The position numbers and the translations under genes are program-made. The notes below the pieces were generated by a model, which was not told the DNA's origin, did not search any database, and was given only the letters and a program-made list of their open reading frames with translations. From Chelativorans xinjiangensis (GTDB taxonomy: Bacteria > Pseudomonadota > Alphaproteobacteria > Rhizobiales > Rhizobiaceae), in assembly GCF_009812055.1 (NCBI RefSeq), contig NZ_WQNH01000035.1, positions 1-49,395 on the forward strand: a DNA stretch of 49,395 bases, written 5' to 3'. Below are positions 38,783-48,456 of this stretch, one piece after another (the first letter of the stretch is position 1; each line of letters opens with the position of its first letter).

Positions 38783-39169
38783 TCACGCCGCACCCGCGGC
38801 GCGCGCCTCGGCCAAAGCCTTCAGATCGGCGGGCTTGAGTTCGACGGATTCACCGCAGCCGCAGGCGGAACTCTGGTTGGGATTCTTGAAGGTGAAGCCT
38901 GTCCTGAGCTGCGTCACCTCGAAATCCATCTCCGTGCCGAGAAGGAAAAGGGCGGCTTCCGGCGCCACATAGACATGGGCGCCGTCGTGCTCGACATGAT
39001 CGTCCTTCGGGTCGGGCGCGCTCACCAGATCGACCGTATATTCCATGCCCGCGCAGCCGCCCTTCTTGATGCCCACGCGGACGCCATGCGCGCCGTCGCG
39101 CGCCTCGACGATCTCACGCACGCGGGAAGCGGCAGCGTCCGTTATGGTGATGACTTGAAAGCGGCCCAT
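38783..39169 (-). CDS. A-type iron-sulfur carrier (IscA/SufA/HesB family)
   Basis: 128 aa. The three conserved cysteines of A-type carriers are Cys39 (GGCAG) and Cys103/Cys105 (SACGCGES). It probably takes clusters from the SufBCD scaffold to target apoproteins. ATG 39169 is preceded by GGAG at 6 nt; an upstream in-frame ATG at 39181 overlaps that site. Last gene of the SUF operon, 98 bp after the DUF59 gene. Confidence 0.93.
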   Translation of the reverse strand: MGRFQVITITDAAASRVREIVEARDGAHGVRVGIKKGGCAGMEYTVDLVSAPDPKDDHVEHDGAHVYVAPEAALFLLGTEMDFEVTQLRTGFTFKNPNQSSACGCGESVELKPADLKALAEARAAGAA

Positions 39170-39267
39170 AAATTTCTCCATTCACGGCGAGGTCAAGACT
39201 CGCGGAAAGGCTTCTCTATAAAGATGGTCAAGAAAGGCGGGCGTTGCAAGCACCGCCTGTCCGACCC

Positions 39268-39672
39268 TCAGTACCAGCCGATGGCGACCTGCGCCTCCTC
39301 CGACATACGGTCGGGCGTCCAGGGCGGGTCGAAGACCATGCTGACCTCGACGTCGCCGACGCCCTCGACGGCACCGACAGCGTTCTCCACCCAGCCGGGC
39401 ATCTCGCCGGCCACGGGGCAGCCGGGCGCCGTCAGCGTCATGTCGATCTTGACCGAGCGGTCGTCCTCGATGTCGATCTTGTAGATCAGGCCAAGCTCGT
39501 AGATATCGGCCGGGATTTCCGGATCGTAGACGGTCTTCAGCGCGCCGATGATGTCGTCGGTCATGCGCGCAAGCTCATCCTGAGGAATGGCGGAGGCTGT
39601 AAAAAGCTCGCCTCCGGCCGCCCCGGCATCGTTCGTCTCTGGCTTCTGGCTCGTATCCGTCATCGTCTTCAT
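39268..39672 (-). CDS. DUF59/MIP18-family Fe-S assembly protein (SufT-like)
   Basis: 134 aa. The DUF59 core begins near residue 35 with LKTVYDPEIPADIYELGLIY and holds TLTAPGCPVAGEMP. Such proteins act in maturation of Fe-S proteins, and this one belongs to the SUF-linked type found after sufS. The ATG at 39672 overlaps the sufS stop as ATGA, so translation is coupled. The first ~30 residues are low in order and poorly conserved. Confidence 0.88.
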   Translation of the reverse strand: MKTMTDTSQKPETNDAGAAGGELFTASAIPQDELARMTDDIIGALKTVYDPEIPADIYELGLIYKIDIEDDRSVKIDMTLTAPGCPVAGEMPGWVENAVGAVEGVGDVEVSMVFDPPWTPDRMSEEAQVAIGWY

Positions 39673-40910
39673 CCGAAGAATTTGCGCGCCTCATCGAGCG
39701 CGTCGGCGAGCGCATCCACCTCGGCCCGCGTATTATACATGGCGAAGGAAGCGCGGCATGTCGAGGTCACGCCGAAACGCTTCAGAAGCGGCTGCGCACA
39801 ATGGGTGCCGGCGCGCACCGCCACGCCCGCGCGGTCGATGACCATCGAAACGTCGTGGGCATGGATACCGGCAAGCTCGAAGGACAGGATCGAGCCCTTG
39901 CCGGGTGTCGTGCCGAAAATGCGCAGGGAATTGATCTGGCTCAACCGCTCGTGGGCGTATTTCGAAATATCCGCCTCGTGCGCGGCAATGTTCTCGCGGC
40001 CGATGCCTTCCACATATTCGAGCGCCGCTCCAAGGCCGATCGCCTGCACGATAGGCGGCGTGCCGGCCTCGAAGCGGTGCGGCGGCTCGTTATAGGTGAC
40101 GTCGTCCACCGTCACGTCCTCGATCATCTCACCGCCACCCTGGAAGGGCCGCATCTCCTCGAGCCGTTCACGCTTCCCGTAAAGAACGCCGATGCCCGAG
40201 GGGCCGTAGAGCTTGTGCCCGGTGCAGGCATAGAAGTCACAGCCGAGCGCCTGCACGTCGACCGGCATATGGACGGCGCCCTGGCTGCCATCGACCAGCA
40301 CCGGGATACCGCGCGCATGGGCGATGCGCACGATGTCGGCAATGGGCGTCACCGTGCCGAGAACGTTCGACATATGCGTGATGGCGACGAGCCTGGTGCG
40401 CTCGGTCAGGCACTTCTCGAAGTCTTCGATGTGGAAGGCGCCGTCGTCGTCCACCGGCACCCAGGTAAGCTTCGCGCCCTGCCGCTCGCGCAGGAAGTGC
40501 CAAGGCACGATATTGGAGTGGTGCTCCATGATCGACAGCACGATCTCGTCGCCCTCGCCGATCCGCGGCATCGCATAGCCATGGGCGACGGTGTTGATGG
40601 CCTCGGTCGCCGATTTGGTGAAGACGATCTCCTCGGCGCTTGGCGCGTTCAGGAAGCGGCGCACCGTCTCCCGCGCCTTTTCATAGGCTTCGGTCGCGGC
40701 ATTCGACAGGAAGTGCAGGCCGCGGTGCACGTTCGCGTACTCCTGGGAATAGGCGTACGTGACCGCGTCGATGACGGCCTGCGGCTTCTGTGCGGAAGCC
40801 GCGTTGTCGAGATAAGTCAGCGGCTTTCCGTAGACCTCGCGCGCAAGGATCGGGAAGTCGCGGCGGATCGCCTCGACGTCGTATGTGCTGCTTTCCAGCT
40901 TCTGATCCAT
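39669..40910 (-). CDS. sufS: Cysteine desulfurase SufS
   Basis: 413 aa PLP enzyme (class V fold, group II) that removes sulfur from cysteine for cluster assembly. PLP lysine is Lys233 (CTGHKLYG), and the persulfide cysteine is Cys371 (RAGTHCAQP). I chose ATG 40910 (MDQKLES), with GAGG 6 nt upstream; ATG 40916 directly abuts it. No sufE is in the operon; its partner must lie elsewhere. It follows sufD after a 103-bp gap filled by a two-hairpin repeat. Confidence 0.95.
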   Translation of the reverse strand: MDQKLESSTYDVEAIRRDFPILAREVYGKPLTYLDNAASAQKPQAVIDAVTYAYSQEYANVHRGLHFLSNAATEAYEKARETVRRFLNAPSAEEIVFTKSATEAINTVAHGYAMPRIGEGDEIVLSIMEHHSNIVPWHFLRERQGAKLTWVPVDDDGAFHIEDFEKCLTERTRLVAITHMSNVLGTVTPIADIVRIAHARGIPVLVDGSQGAVHMPVDVQALGCDFYACTGHKLYGPSGIGVLYGKRERLEEMRPFQGGGEMIEDVTVDDVTYNEPPHRFEAGTPPIVQAIGLGAALEYVEGIGRENIAAHEADISKYAHERLSQINSLRIFGTTPGKGSILSFELAGIHAHDVSMVIDRAGVAVRAGTHCAQPLLKRFGVTSTCRASFAMYNTRAEVDALADALDEARKFFG

Positions 40911-40927
40911 CAACATCCTCGCTTCGT

Positions 40928-41005
40928 CATCCCGGAAAGCCGAAGGCTTGTCCGGGGTCTATTCCGGAACGTTGGTGCCCGGCGCAAGCGCGCCGGGATG
41001 GCGCC
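40928..41005. repeat. Family 4 two-hairpin element between sufD and sufS
   Basis: Hairpin 1 is CCCGGA-AAGCC / GGCTT-G-TCCGGG (40931-40956) with loop GAA and one bulge. Hairpin 2 is CCCGGCGC/GCGCCGGG (40978-40985 with 40990-40997), loop AAGC. The pattern starting at CGTCATCCCGG resembles a dispersed repeat I recall from many Rhizobiales genomes. No second copy is in the window. On the minus strand there is no T-run, so at most it attenuates or stabilises the sufS part of the transcript. Confidence 0.6.
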
Positions 41006-41019
41006 CGCCTATTGCAACC

Positions 41020-42285
41020 TCACCCGTGCTTGGCGAACCAGGCGTCGAGCTTTGCTTCCAGCGCCTCGATAACCGGTTCGTTCTCCAGCTCCTCGATCAC
41101 CTCGGCCACGAAAGCCTTGACGAGGAGGCCGCGCGCCGTCTTCTCGTCGATGCCGCGCGCCATCAGGTAGAACAGGTGATCGGCCTCGATCTCCGTCACC
41201 GTCGCGCCGTGGCCGCAGGCCACGTCGTCGGCGAAGATTTCCAGCTCCGGCTTTGACGAGAAGCCGCCCTCGTCCGACAGGAGAAGGGTGTTGCAGGCCA
41301 TCTTGGCGTCGGTCTTCTGCGCCTGGCGCGCCACCCGGATCTGGCCCTGGAAAGCGCCCTCTGCCTTGTCCGTCACAACATTGCGGATGGTCTCGGTGGA
41401 CACGGTCGCCGGGCCCACATGGTCGAGCACCATGGTGACGTCGCAATGGGTTTCGCCGGAGAGCAGGTTGACGCCGCGCAGGCGGAACTCGGAGCCCTCG
41501 CCCTCCGCCACCAGCCGCAGTTCCTGGCGCACCAGCTTGCCGCCGGCGTTCATTACGAACAGGGTGAGCTTGGCATCCTTGCCGATCTTCACGTTGATCT
41601 GGCCGAGATGGCTCGCCCCTTCCGGCTGCTCCTGAATGATGAGGTAGAGGATTTCCGCCCCGTCGCCCACGTCCAGATGACTGACGGAGGAGACCAGCGC
41701 ATCGCCCTCGCCCGTCTGCCGCTCTACGATGGTCGCCTTGGCGTCCTCGCCCGCACGCACGGCGAAGCGCGTGTGCACCTGCCCGCCGGCCTGCACGTTC
41801 TGCAGCTCGATGGGACGTTCAAGGGCCGTACCGGCGGGGATATCGACGGCGAAACCGTCGGCAGCGAAGGCCGAATTGATGGCCGAGACCGTATCATCCG
41901 CGTCCGCCGGCCCCAGCAGCGAGGCAAGGCTGCCGTCGGTCAGCTTGCTCGCCACGCTGGCGACCGAGATGCCCTCGGGCACTTGCGCCTCGCCGGCCAC
42001 GCCGTTCAGCACCGGAAGCACCGCCGAGCCCGCCAGAAGCGGCTCCCGGGGTGCTGCATGCGCGGTAAGGTCGAACGCCGGCACGAAGGAAAGGAGCCGG
42101 CGCAGGTCCGTATAGTGCCAGGCCTCGACCTTGCGGTTGGGCAGGCCGCGCTTCAAAAGCTCCACCGCCGCACTGCGCTTTTCCGCGACCTCGGTGTCGC
42201 CCGGCAGGTATTCGGCGCGCTCCACGAAAGCCTGAAGAAGCGCATCCTCGGCGGCGGTGCGCCTGATTTGCGTCTGAATGTTCAT
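41020..42285 (-). CDS. sufD: Fe-S assembly scaffold component SufD
   Basis: 421 aa. The SufBD beta-helix core is present, with the C-terminal ATVTEIEADHLFYLMARGID and the preceding LLLSDEGGFSSKPELEIFAD. It forms the SufBC2D scaffold complex with SufB and the SufC ATPase. It lies 9 bp after sufC. Confidence 0.95.
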   Translation of the reverse strand: MNIQTQIRRTAAEDALLQAFVERAEYLPGDTEVAEKRSAAVELLKRGLPNRKVEAWHYTDLRRLLSFVPAFDLTAHAAPREPLLAGSAVLPVLNGVAGEAQVPEGISVASVASKLTDGSLASLLGPADADDTVSAINSAFAADGFAVDIPAGTALERPIELQNVQAGGQVHTRFAVRAGEDAKATIVERQTGEGDALVSSVSHLDVGDGAEILYLIIQEQPEGASHLGQINVKIGKDAKLTLFVMNAGGKLVRQELRLVAEGEGSEFRLRGVNLLSGETHCDVTMVLDHVGPATVSTETIRNVVTDKAEGAFQGQIRVARQAQKTDAKMACNTLLLSDEGGFSSKPELEIFADDVACGHGATVTEIEADHLFYLMARGIDEKTARGLLVKAFVAEVIEELENEPVIEALEAKLDAWFAKHG

Positions 42286-42294
42286 CGCCGCCCC

Positions 42295-43050
42295 CTATGC
42301 CGCCTCGCCGACGAGCCCGGCATAGCCGTTCTTCTCCAGCTCCTGCGCCAGTTCCTTCTCGCCCGACCTCACGACGCGGCCCCTGTAGAGCACGTGCACC
42401 GAATCCGGCACGATATAGTCGAGCAGGCGCTGGTAATGGGTAATCACCACGATCGTCCGGTCCGGCGATCTGAGAGCGTTGACGCCGTCGGCGACGATCT
42501 TCAGCGCATCGATATCGAGGCCGGAATCGGTCTCGTCGAGCACGCAAAGCGCCGGCTCCAGGAGCTTCATCTGCAGGATTTCCGCGCGCTTCTTCTCGCC
42601 GCCGGAAAAGCCGACGTTGAGCGGCCGCTTGAGCATGCTGATGTCCATGTCGAGCGCCTCGGCCGCGCCCCGCACGCGCTTCATCAGCTCCGGGATCTTC
42701 AGTTCCTCCTGCCCGCGCGCCTTGCGCTGCGCGTTCATCGCCACCTTGAGGAACTCCATGGTGGCCACGCCCGGTATCTCCATCGGATACTGGAAGGCGA
42801 GGAAGAGGCCGGCGGCCGCGCGCTCGGCCGGGTCCATCTCGAGGATCGATTCCCCGTTGAAAAGAATGTCGCCCTCGGTCACCTCATAGTCCTCGCGGCC
42901 GGCGAGCACATAGGAAAGCGTCGACTTGCCGGAGCCGTTCGGCCCCATGATGGCGGCCACCTCGCCGGCCTTCACGGTGAGGTCCACGCCGCGCAGGATT
43001 TCCGTGCCATCCTCGGCGATGCGGGCGTGCAGGTTCTTGATTTCAAGCAT
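42295..43050 (-). CDS. sufC: Fe-S assembly ATPase SufC
   Basis: 251 aa ABC-type ATPase without membrane domains. Walker A is GPNGSGKS (36-43), signature FSGGEKKR, and Walker B includes [11 protein letters not shown]. It drives conformational change in the SufBCD scaffold. ATG 43050 ([10 protein letters not shown]) fits the family start. It lies 30 bp after sufB. Confidence 0.97.
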   Translation of the reverse strand: MLEIKNLHARIAEDGTEILRGVDLTVKAGEVAAIMGPNGSGKSTLSYVLAGREDYEVTEGDILFNGESILEMDPAERAAAGLFLAFQYPMEIPGVATMEFLKVAMNAQRKARGQEELKIPELMKRVRGAAEALDMDISMLKRPLNVGFSGGEKKRAEILQMKLLEPALCVLDETDSGLDIDALKIVADGVNALRSPDRTIVVITHYQRLLDYIVPDSVHVLYRGRVVRSGEKELAQELEKNGYAGLVGEAA

Positions 43051-43080
43051 ATTTGTTCTTCCCAAACTTCTCACGCCGAC

Positions 43081-44613
<1,533 letters not shown>

Positions 44614-44778
44614 CAGCGTTCTCCATCCTCGCCGGAGTCAAGGTCCGGCAGTTTTCCAACTCTGGCCGGCTTTGCGCCTTATTTAGTGTGCAAGCGCGCC
44701 GGATTCATCGTTCAGTCGCAAAAATATGTGTCTTTTACTCCATTTTTCTCGCACTGGCGGAACCGCCGAATAGCAGGC

Positions 44779-45939
44779 TCACGCGGCAGCGCTCGTCGTT
44801 CTTCGTCTTAGGATTATTTTCTCCAGCACAGCGCCAAAAGCAACGATTTCCTCTTCAACCGTTCCGGGACCGATCGAGACGCGTAGCGCGCCCGCCTCAC
44901 TGCCGAAACCCATGGCCTGAAGCACGTGGCTTGGCCCCACCTTGCCGGACGAGCAGGCCGAGCCCGCCGACAGCGCTATCCCCGCCAGATCGAAGGCGAT
45001 CTGCGCCGTTTCCGCCTTCATGCCGGGTATCGAGAAGAACAGGGTATTGGGCAGGCGCGGCGCCTTCTCGGCGTAGATCACCGCATCGGGCACGAGATCG
45101 CGGACGATCGCCTCCAGCCGGTCCCGCTTGGCACGCACGGCGTCCATATGTGCAAGGCCGGCCGCCGCTTCCCGCGACGCCGCACCGAAGCCGGCGATGG
45201 CAGCCACGTTCTCGGTTCCGGCGCGATGGCCCCTCTCCTGGCCCCCGCCCCTCACCAGGGCGGGCGGCATCATCAGGTCGCTCATGCCGACCAGAGCGCC
45301 GGCACCCTTGGGACCGCCGATCTTGTGCGAGGAGAGAACGAAGAAATCCGCATATCCCGCCGAGATATCGAGCGGAATGCGGCCCGCGGCCTGCACGGCA
45401 TCGAAGATCGCCACACCGCCGGCCTTCTTCGCCAAACGGCCGATCGTCTCCATCGGCTGAACGACGCCCGTCTCGTTGTTGGCCGCATGCACGGCGACGA
45501 GCGGCAGCCCTTGCGTCTTGTCGTGGCCTTCAAGCGCACGCTCCAGCGCGGCCGGGTCGATGAGGCCGTCGGCATCGACGCCGATCGTCTCCACCGCCTC
45601 CGCGGGAAAGCGCCCGCCGGCAAGCAGGCACGGATGGTCGGCCGCACAGACATAGAGGCGGCTGAAGCGAAGCGGCGCCCGGCCGATGGTCCACTCGGGC
45701 GACAAGAGCATGGCGGCCGCTTCGGTGGCGCCGGAGGTGAAGACTACATGCTCGGCCTGTCCGCCGGCAAGGGCGGCGACATCACGCCGCGCGGCCTCGA
45801 CGATCTGCCGCGATGCGCGGCCCTCGGCGTGGACCGAGGACGGATTCGCCGCTTCCAGCGCGTCCAGCATCGCCTGCCGCGCCGCCGGCAAAAGGGGTGC
45901 CGTGGCGTTGTGGTCGAGGTAGATGCGCTTTGCCGCCAT
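44779..45939 (-). CDS. Cysteine desulfurase, NifS/IscS-like, first gene of the SUF operon
   Basis: 386 aa PLP enzyme of the NifS/IscS group (group I), distinct from the SufS downstream. It starts IYLDHNATAPLLPAA; PLP lysine is Lys206 (SSHKIGGP), and the active loop has Cys329 (SAGSACSSGK). It lies upstream of sufB, matching the sufS2-B-C-D-S1-X-A order described in Agrobacterium, so the operon holds two desulfurases. The start is uncertain: ATG 45939, ATG 45945, ATG 45957 and TTG 45966 are all in frame, with weak ribosome-binding sites. I favour 45939 from alignment with family starts. Confidence 0.9.
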   Translation of the reverse strand: MAAKRIYLDHNATAPLLPAARQAMLDALEAANPSSVHAEGRASRQIVEAARRDVAALAGGQAEHVVFTSGATEAAAMLLSPEWTIGRAPLRFSRLYVCAADHPCLLAGGRFPAEAVETIGVDADGLIDPAALERALEGHDKTQGLPLVAVHAANNETGVVQPMETIGRLAKKAGGVAIFDAVQAAGRIPLDISAGYADFFVLSSHKIGGPKGAGALVGMSDLMMPPALVRGGGQERGHRAGTENVAAIAGFGAASREAAAGLAHMDAVRAKRDRLEAIVRDLVPDAVIYAEKAPRLPNTLFFSIPGMKAETAQIAFDLAGIALSAGSACSSGKVGPSHVLQAMGFGSEAGALRVSIGPGTVEEEIVAFGAVLEKIILRRRTTSAAA

Positions 45940-45958
45940 ATCCATCCATGATGCCATT

Positions 45959-45974
45959 TGCCGCAATTGCGGCA
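45959..45974. promoter_or_regulatory. 16-bp perfect palindrome at the SUF operon start
   Basis: TGCCGCAATTGCGGCA is a perfect palindrome 20 bp upstream of the favoured start of the first SUF gene, in the leader. A second dyad, CCTTG/CAAGG (45990-45994 and 46001-46005), lies just upstream. Either could bind a regulator or form a leader hairpin that hides the start. No known iron-sulfur regulator motif is matched with confidence. Confidence 0.35.
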
Positions 45975-46053
45975 GAGATGGCTTTATTTCCTTGAATTCG
46001 CAAGGCCAGCCGTCCTATCTACCCGGCTTGCCAAGGGCGGCAGCGCCGCCCAG

Positions 46054-46103
46054 TTTTGAACAGTTCTAAACTAGCTTCTATGGAGGCGTAGGCGCCGCGT
46101 CAA
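46054..46103 (-). promoter_or_regulatory. SUF operon promoter with an iron-control-element (Irr) like box
   Basis: On the minus strand TTGACG (46103-46098), a 17-bp spacer and TAGAAG (46080-46075) form a good promoter. Directly downstream, 46070-46054 reads TTTAGAA-CTG-TTCAAAA. This matches the Irr-bound ICE consensus TTTAGAA-N3-TTCTAAA at 13 of 14 fixed positions. The box would cover the expected start site, as needed for repression by Irr under low iron. Irr/ICE control of suf operons is established for related Rhizobiales. Confidence 0.55.
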
Positions 46104-46160
46104 GACCTGCCCGCGATTCGATTTCAACGAACCGGGAGGCTGCGCCAAGGTGGAGTGAAA

Positions 46161-46835
46161 ATGCCCGAGGTTATCTTTACCGGCCCAGCCGGCCGTCTCG
46201 AAGGCCGATACCAGCCATCGAAGGAGAAAAACGCGCCGATCGCGCTGATCCTGCACCCGCATCCGCAGTTCGGCGGCACGATGAACAACAAGATCGTCTA
46301 CGATCTGTTCTACATGTTCCAGAGCCGCGGCTTCACCGCTCTGCGCTTCAATTTCCGCGGCATCGGCCGCAGTCAGGGCGCCTTCGACCATGGCACGGGT
46401 GAGCTTTCCGATGCCGCCGCCGCGCTGGACTGGGTGCAATCGCTGCATCCCGATTCCAAGAGCTGCTGGGTTGTCGGCTACTCCTTCGGCGCCTGGATCG
46501 GCATGCAGCTTCTGATGCGCCGGCCGGAGATCGAGGGGTTCATCTCGATCTCTCCGCAGCCCAACATCTACGACTTCGCCTTCCTTGCCCCCTGCCCCTC
46601 ATCCGGCCTCATCATCCATGGCGGCGCCGACCGCGTCGCCCCGCCGGCGGATGTGCAGACGCTGGTCGACAAGCTGCAGTCGCAAAAGGGCATCACCATC
46701 ACGCAGAAGACAATCCCCGAGGCCAACCACTTCTATACGAACGTCGCCGACGTGCTGATCGAGGAATGCGCCGACTATCTCGACCGGCGCCTGAAGGGCG
46801 AGCTTGCCGAGCCGAGGCCGAAGCGCATTCGCTGA
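46161..46835 (+). CDS. Alpha/beta hydrolase (COG2945-like)
   Basis: 224 aa single-domain alpha/beta hydrolase. Nucleophile Ser108 is in GYSFG (106-110), the oxyanion-region motif is LHPHPQFGGTMNNK (31-44), and a catalytic-type His occurs in EANHFY. Substrate unknown. GGTGGAG lies 7 nt upstream of ATG 46161. It is divergent from the SUF operon across the 221-bp iron-box region and would share it if the control is bidirectional. Confidence 0.85.
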   Translation: MPEVIFTGPAGRLEGRYQPSKEKNAPIALILHPHPQFGGTMNNKIVYDLFYMFQSRGFTALRFNFRGIGRSQGAFDHGTGELSDAAAALDWVQSLHPDSKSCWVVGYSFGAWIGMQLLMRRPEIEGFISISPQPNIYDFAFLAPCPSSGLIIHGGADRVAPPADVQTLVDKLQSQKGITITQKTIPEANHFYTNVADVLIEECADYLDRRLKGELAEPRPKRIR

Positions 46836-46845
46836 CCGTGCTCTT

Positions 46846-46952
46846 CTAGACAGTTCATCGTTTCATGGAATCGATGAACTGGCCTAACTCCTTGTTTTAT
46901 CGCGATTCCGGACGGAAAACCGGTTTCCACTTTTCCTGGAATTGCTCCAAGC
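46846..46952. repeat. Family 2 repeat, copy 1 (upstream of tyrS)
   Basis: About 107 bp. It begins with the hairpin CAGTTCATCG (46851-46860) / CGATGAACTG (46872-46881). It continues through a conserved TTGTTTTAT and CCACTTTTCCTGGAATTGC tail. Over 46851-46952 it differs from copy 2 at 12 of 102 positions with no gaps. The tail resembles a dispersed sequence I recall from Rhizobiales intergenic regions. Confidence 0.85.
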
Positions 46953-46969
46953 AAGCACGCCTTCACCCC

Positions 46970-46990
46970 GGCCCGCCGCTTGTGCGGGCC
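46970..46990 (+). promoter_or_regulatory. Hairpin in the tyrS leader
   Basis: GGCCCGC (46970-46976) pairs with GCGGGCC (46984-46990) around a 7-nt loop, 68 nt before the tyrS ATG. No T-run and no recognisable T-box elements. Role unclear; it may only be GC-rich spacer. Confidence 0.25.
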
Positions 46991-47058
46991 GCGAAAGTGG
47001 TGCTAAACGCCGCTTTCACTCTCCAGCCCCTGTTCCCCACCGACGGGATTTTGAGACA

Positions 47059-48312
47059 ATGCCCGAGTTCAAGTCCGATTTCCTGCGCGTGCTCGACGAG
47101 CGCGGCCTCATCCACCAGGTCTCCGACCCGCAAGGGCTCGACGAGGCGGCGGCCAAGGGCACGATCACGGGCTATGTCGGCTACGACGCGACGGCGACGA
47201 GCCTGCACATCGGCAATCTCATCACTGCCACCATGCTCTACTGGCTGCAGGAGACGGGGCATCGCCCGATCGCGCTGATGGGCGGCGGCACGTCCATGAT
47301 CGGCGATCCCTCCTTCCGCGACGAGCAGCGCCGGCTCCTGCCGCCTGAGACGATTGCCGAGAACATCGACGGCATCAAGCGCATCTTCGGCCGCATCCTG
47401 CGCTTCGGCGAAGGGCCGACAGATGCCGTCATGGTCAACAACGCCGACTGGCTGCTCGGCCTCAACTATGTCGAGTTCCTGCGCGATGTCGGCCGTCATT
47501 TCTCGGTCAACCGGATGCTTACCTTCGATTCGGTGAGGCTGCGGCTCGACCGCGAGCAGTCACTCTCCTTCCTCGAATTCAACTACATGATCCTGCAGGC
47601 CTACGACTACGTGGAGCTGAACAAGCGCTACGGCTGCATCCTGCAGATGGGCGGCTCCGACCAGTGGGGCAACATCGTCAACGGCATCGATCTCGGCCAC
47701 CGCATGGGCACGCCGCAGCTCTACGCCGTCACCACGCCACTTCTGACCACCTCGTCGGGCGCCAAGATGGGCAAGACCGCCGGCGGCGCAGTCTGGCTCA
47801 ACGAGGAGGTCTTTTCGCCCTATGATTTCTGGCAATACTGGCGCAACGTCGAGGACGACGACGTCGAGCGCTTCCTGAAGATCTTCACGCGCCTGCCGCT
47901 CGACGAGATCGCCCGGCTCGGTGCTCTCGGCGGTTCCGAGATCAACGAAGCCAAGAAAGTGCTGGCCACCGAGGCGACGGCCATCGTGCACGGTCGGGAG
48001 GCCGCCGAAGCCGCCGCCGAGACCGCGCGCAAGACCTTCGAGGAAGGCGCCCTCGCCGAAAGCCTGCCCACGGCGGCAGTCGACCGCGCCGAACTGGATA
48101 AGGGCATCGGCCTTCTTTCGCTCTTCGTGACGGCTGGCCTGGCAGGCTCGAACGGCGAGGCGCGGCGCCATGTGCAGGGCGGTGCGGTCCGCGTCAACGA
48201 CGAGCCGGTCGCCGACGACCGCCGCGTTGTCTCGACGGACGACCTGACGGCCGAGGGCGTCGTGAAGCTCTCGCTGGGAAGGAAGAAGCACGTTCTCGTC
48301 CGCCCGCGATAA
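47059..48312 (+). CDS. tyrS: Tyrosyl-tRNA synthetase
   Basis: 417 aa class I synthetase charging tRNA-Tyr. The HIGH motif is HIGN (50-53), and the KMSKS loop is KMGKT (236-240), both normal for bacterial TyrRS. The C-terminal S4-like RNA-binding domain holds [19 protein letters not shown] (around 371-389). ATG 47059 has TTGAGA upstream, a weak site. The gene is bracketed by two direct copies of repeat family 2, and converges on the diguanylate cyclase gene. Confidence 0.97.
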   Translation: MPEFKSDFLRVLDERGLIHQVSDPQGLDEAAAKGTITGYVGYDATATSLHIGNLITATMLYWLQETGHRPIALMGGGTSMIGDPSFRDEQRRLLPPETIAENIDGIKRIFGRILRFGEGPTDAVMVNNADWLLGLNYVEFLRDVGRHFSVNRMLTFDSVRLRLDREQSLSFLEFNYMILQAYDYVELNKRYGCILQMGGSDQWGNIVNGIDLGHRMGTPQLYAVTTPLLTTSSGAKMGKTAGGAVWLNEEVFSPYDFWQYWRNVEDDDVERFLKIFTRLPLDEIARLGALGGSEINEAKKVLATEATAIVHGREAAEAAAETARKTFEEGALAESLPTAAVDRAELDKGIGLLSLFVTAGLAGSNGEARRHVQGGAVRVNDEPVADDRRVVSTDDLTAEGVVKLSLGRKKHVLVRPR

Positions 48313-48345
48313 AGGGCGTACCCTTCCCTCCGAGTTCTTCCGCCT

Positions 48346-48452
48346 TAGAACAGTTCATCGTTTCATGGAATCGACGAACTGTTCTAACTCGTTGTTTTAT
48401 CACAATTCCGGACGGGAAACCGACCTCCACTTTTCCTGGAATTGCCCTAAGC
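48346..48452. repeat. Family 2 repeat, copy 2 (downstream of tyrS)
   Basis: About 107 bp, same orientation as copy 1 and offset from it by exactly 1500 bp. Its inverted repeat is longer: TTAGAACAGTTCATCG pairs with CGACGAACTGTTCTAA apart from one wobble position. It starts 34 bp after the tyrS stop and ends 5 bp before the stop of the convergent diguanylate cyclase gene, so it may serve as a two-way transcription end. Confidence 0.87.
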
Positions 48453-48456
48453 GGCG

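Noticed and set aside
46846-46881. TTAGAACAGTTC ends of family 2 repeats as Irr boxes
   Set aside because: They share the GAACAGTTC core with the ICE-like box, but the outer positions follow the repeat hairpin and not the ICE consensus, and they are not placed over a promoter.
46846-48452. tyrS flanked by direct repeats as a composite mobile element
   Set aside because: There is no transposase or integrase, the repeats look like dispersed intergenic elements, and tyrS is a normal core gene with host-like composition.
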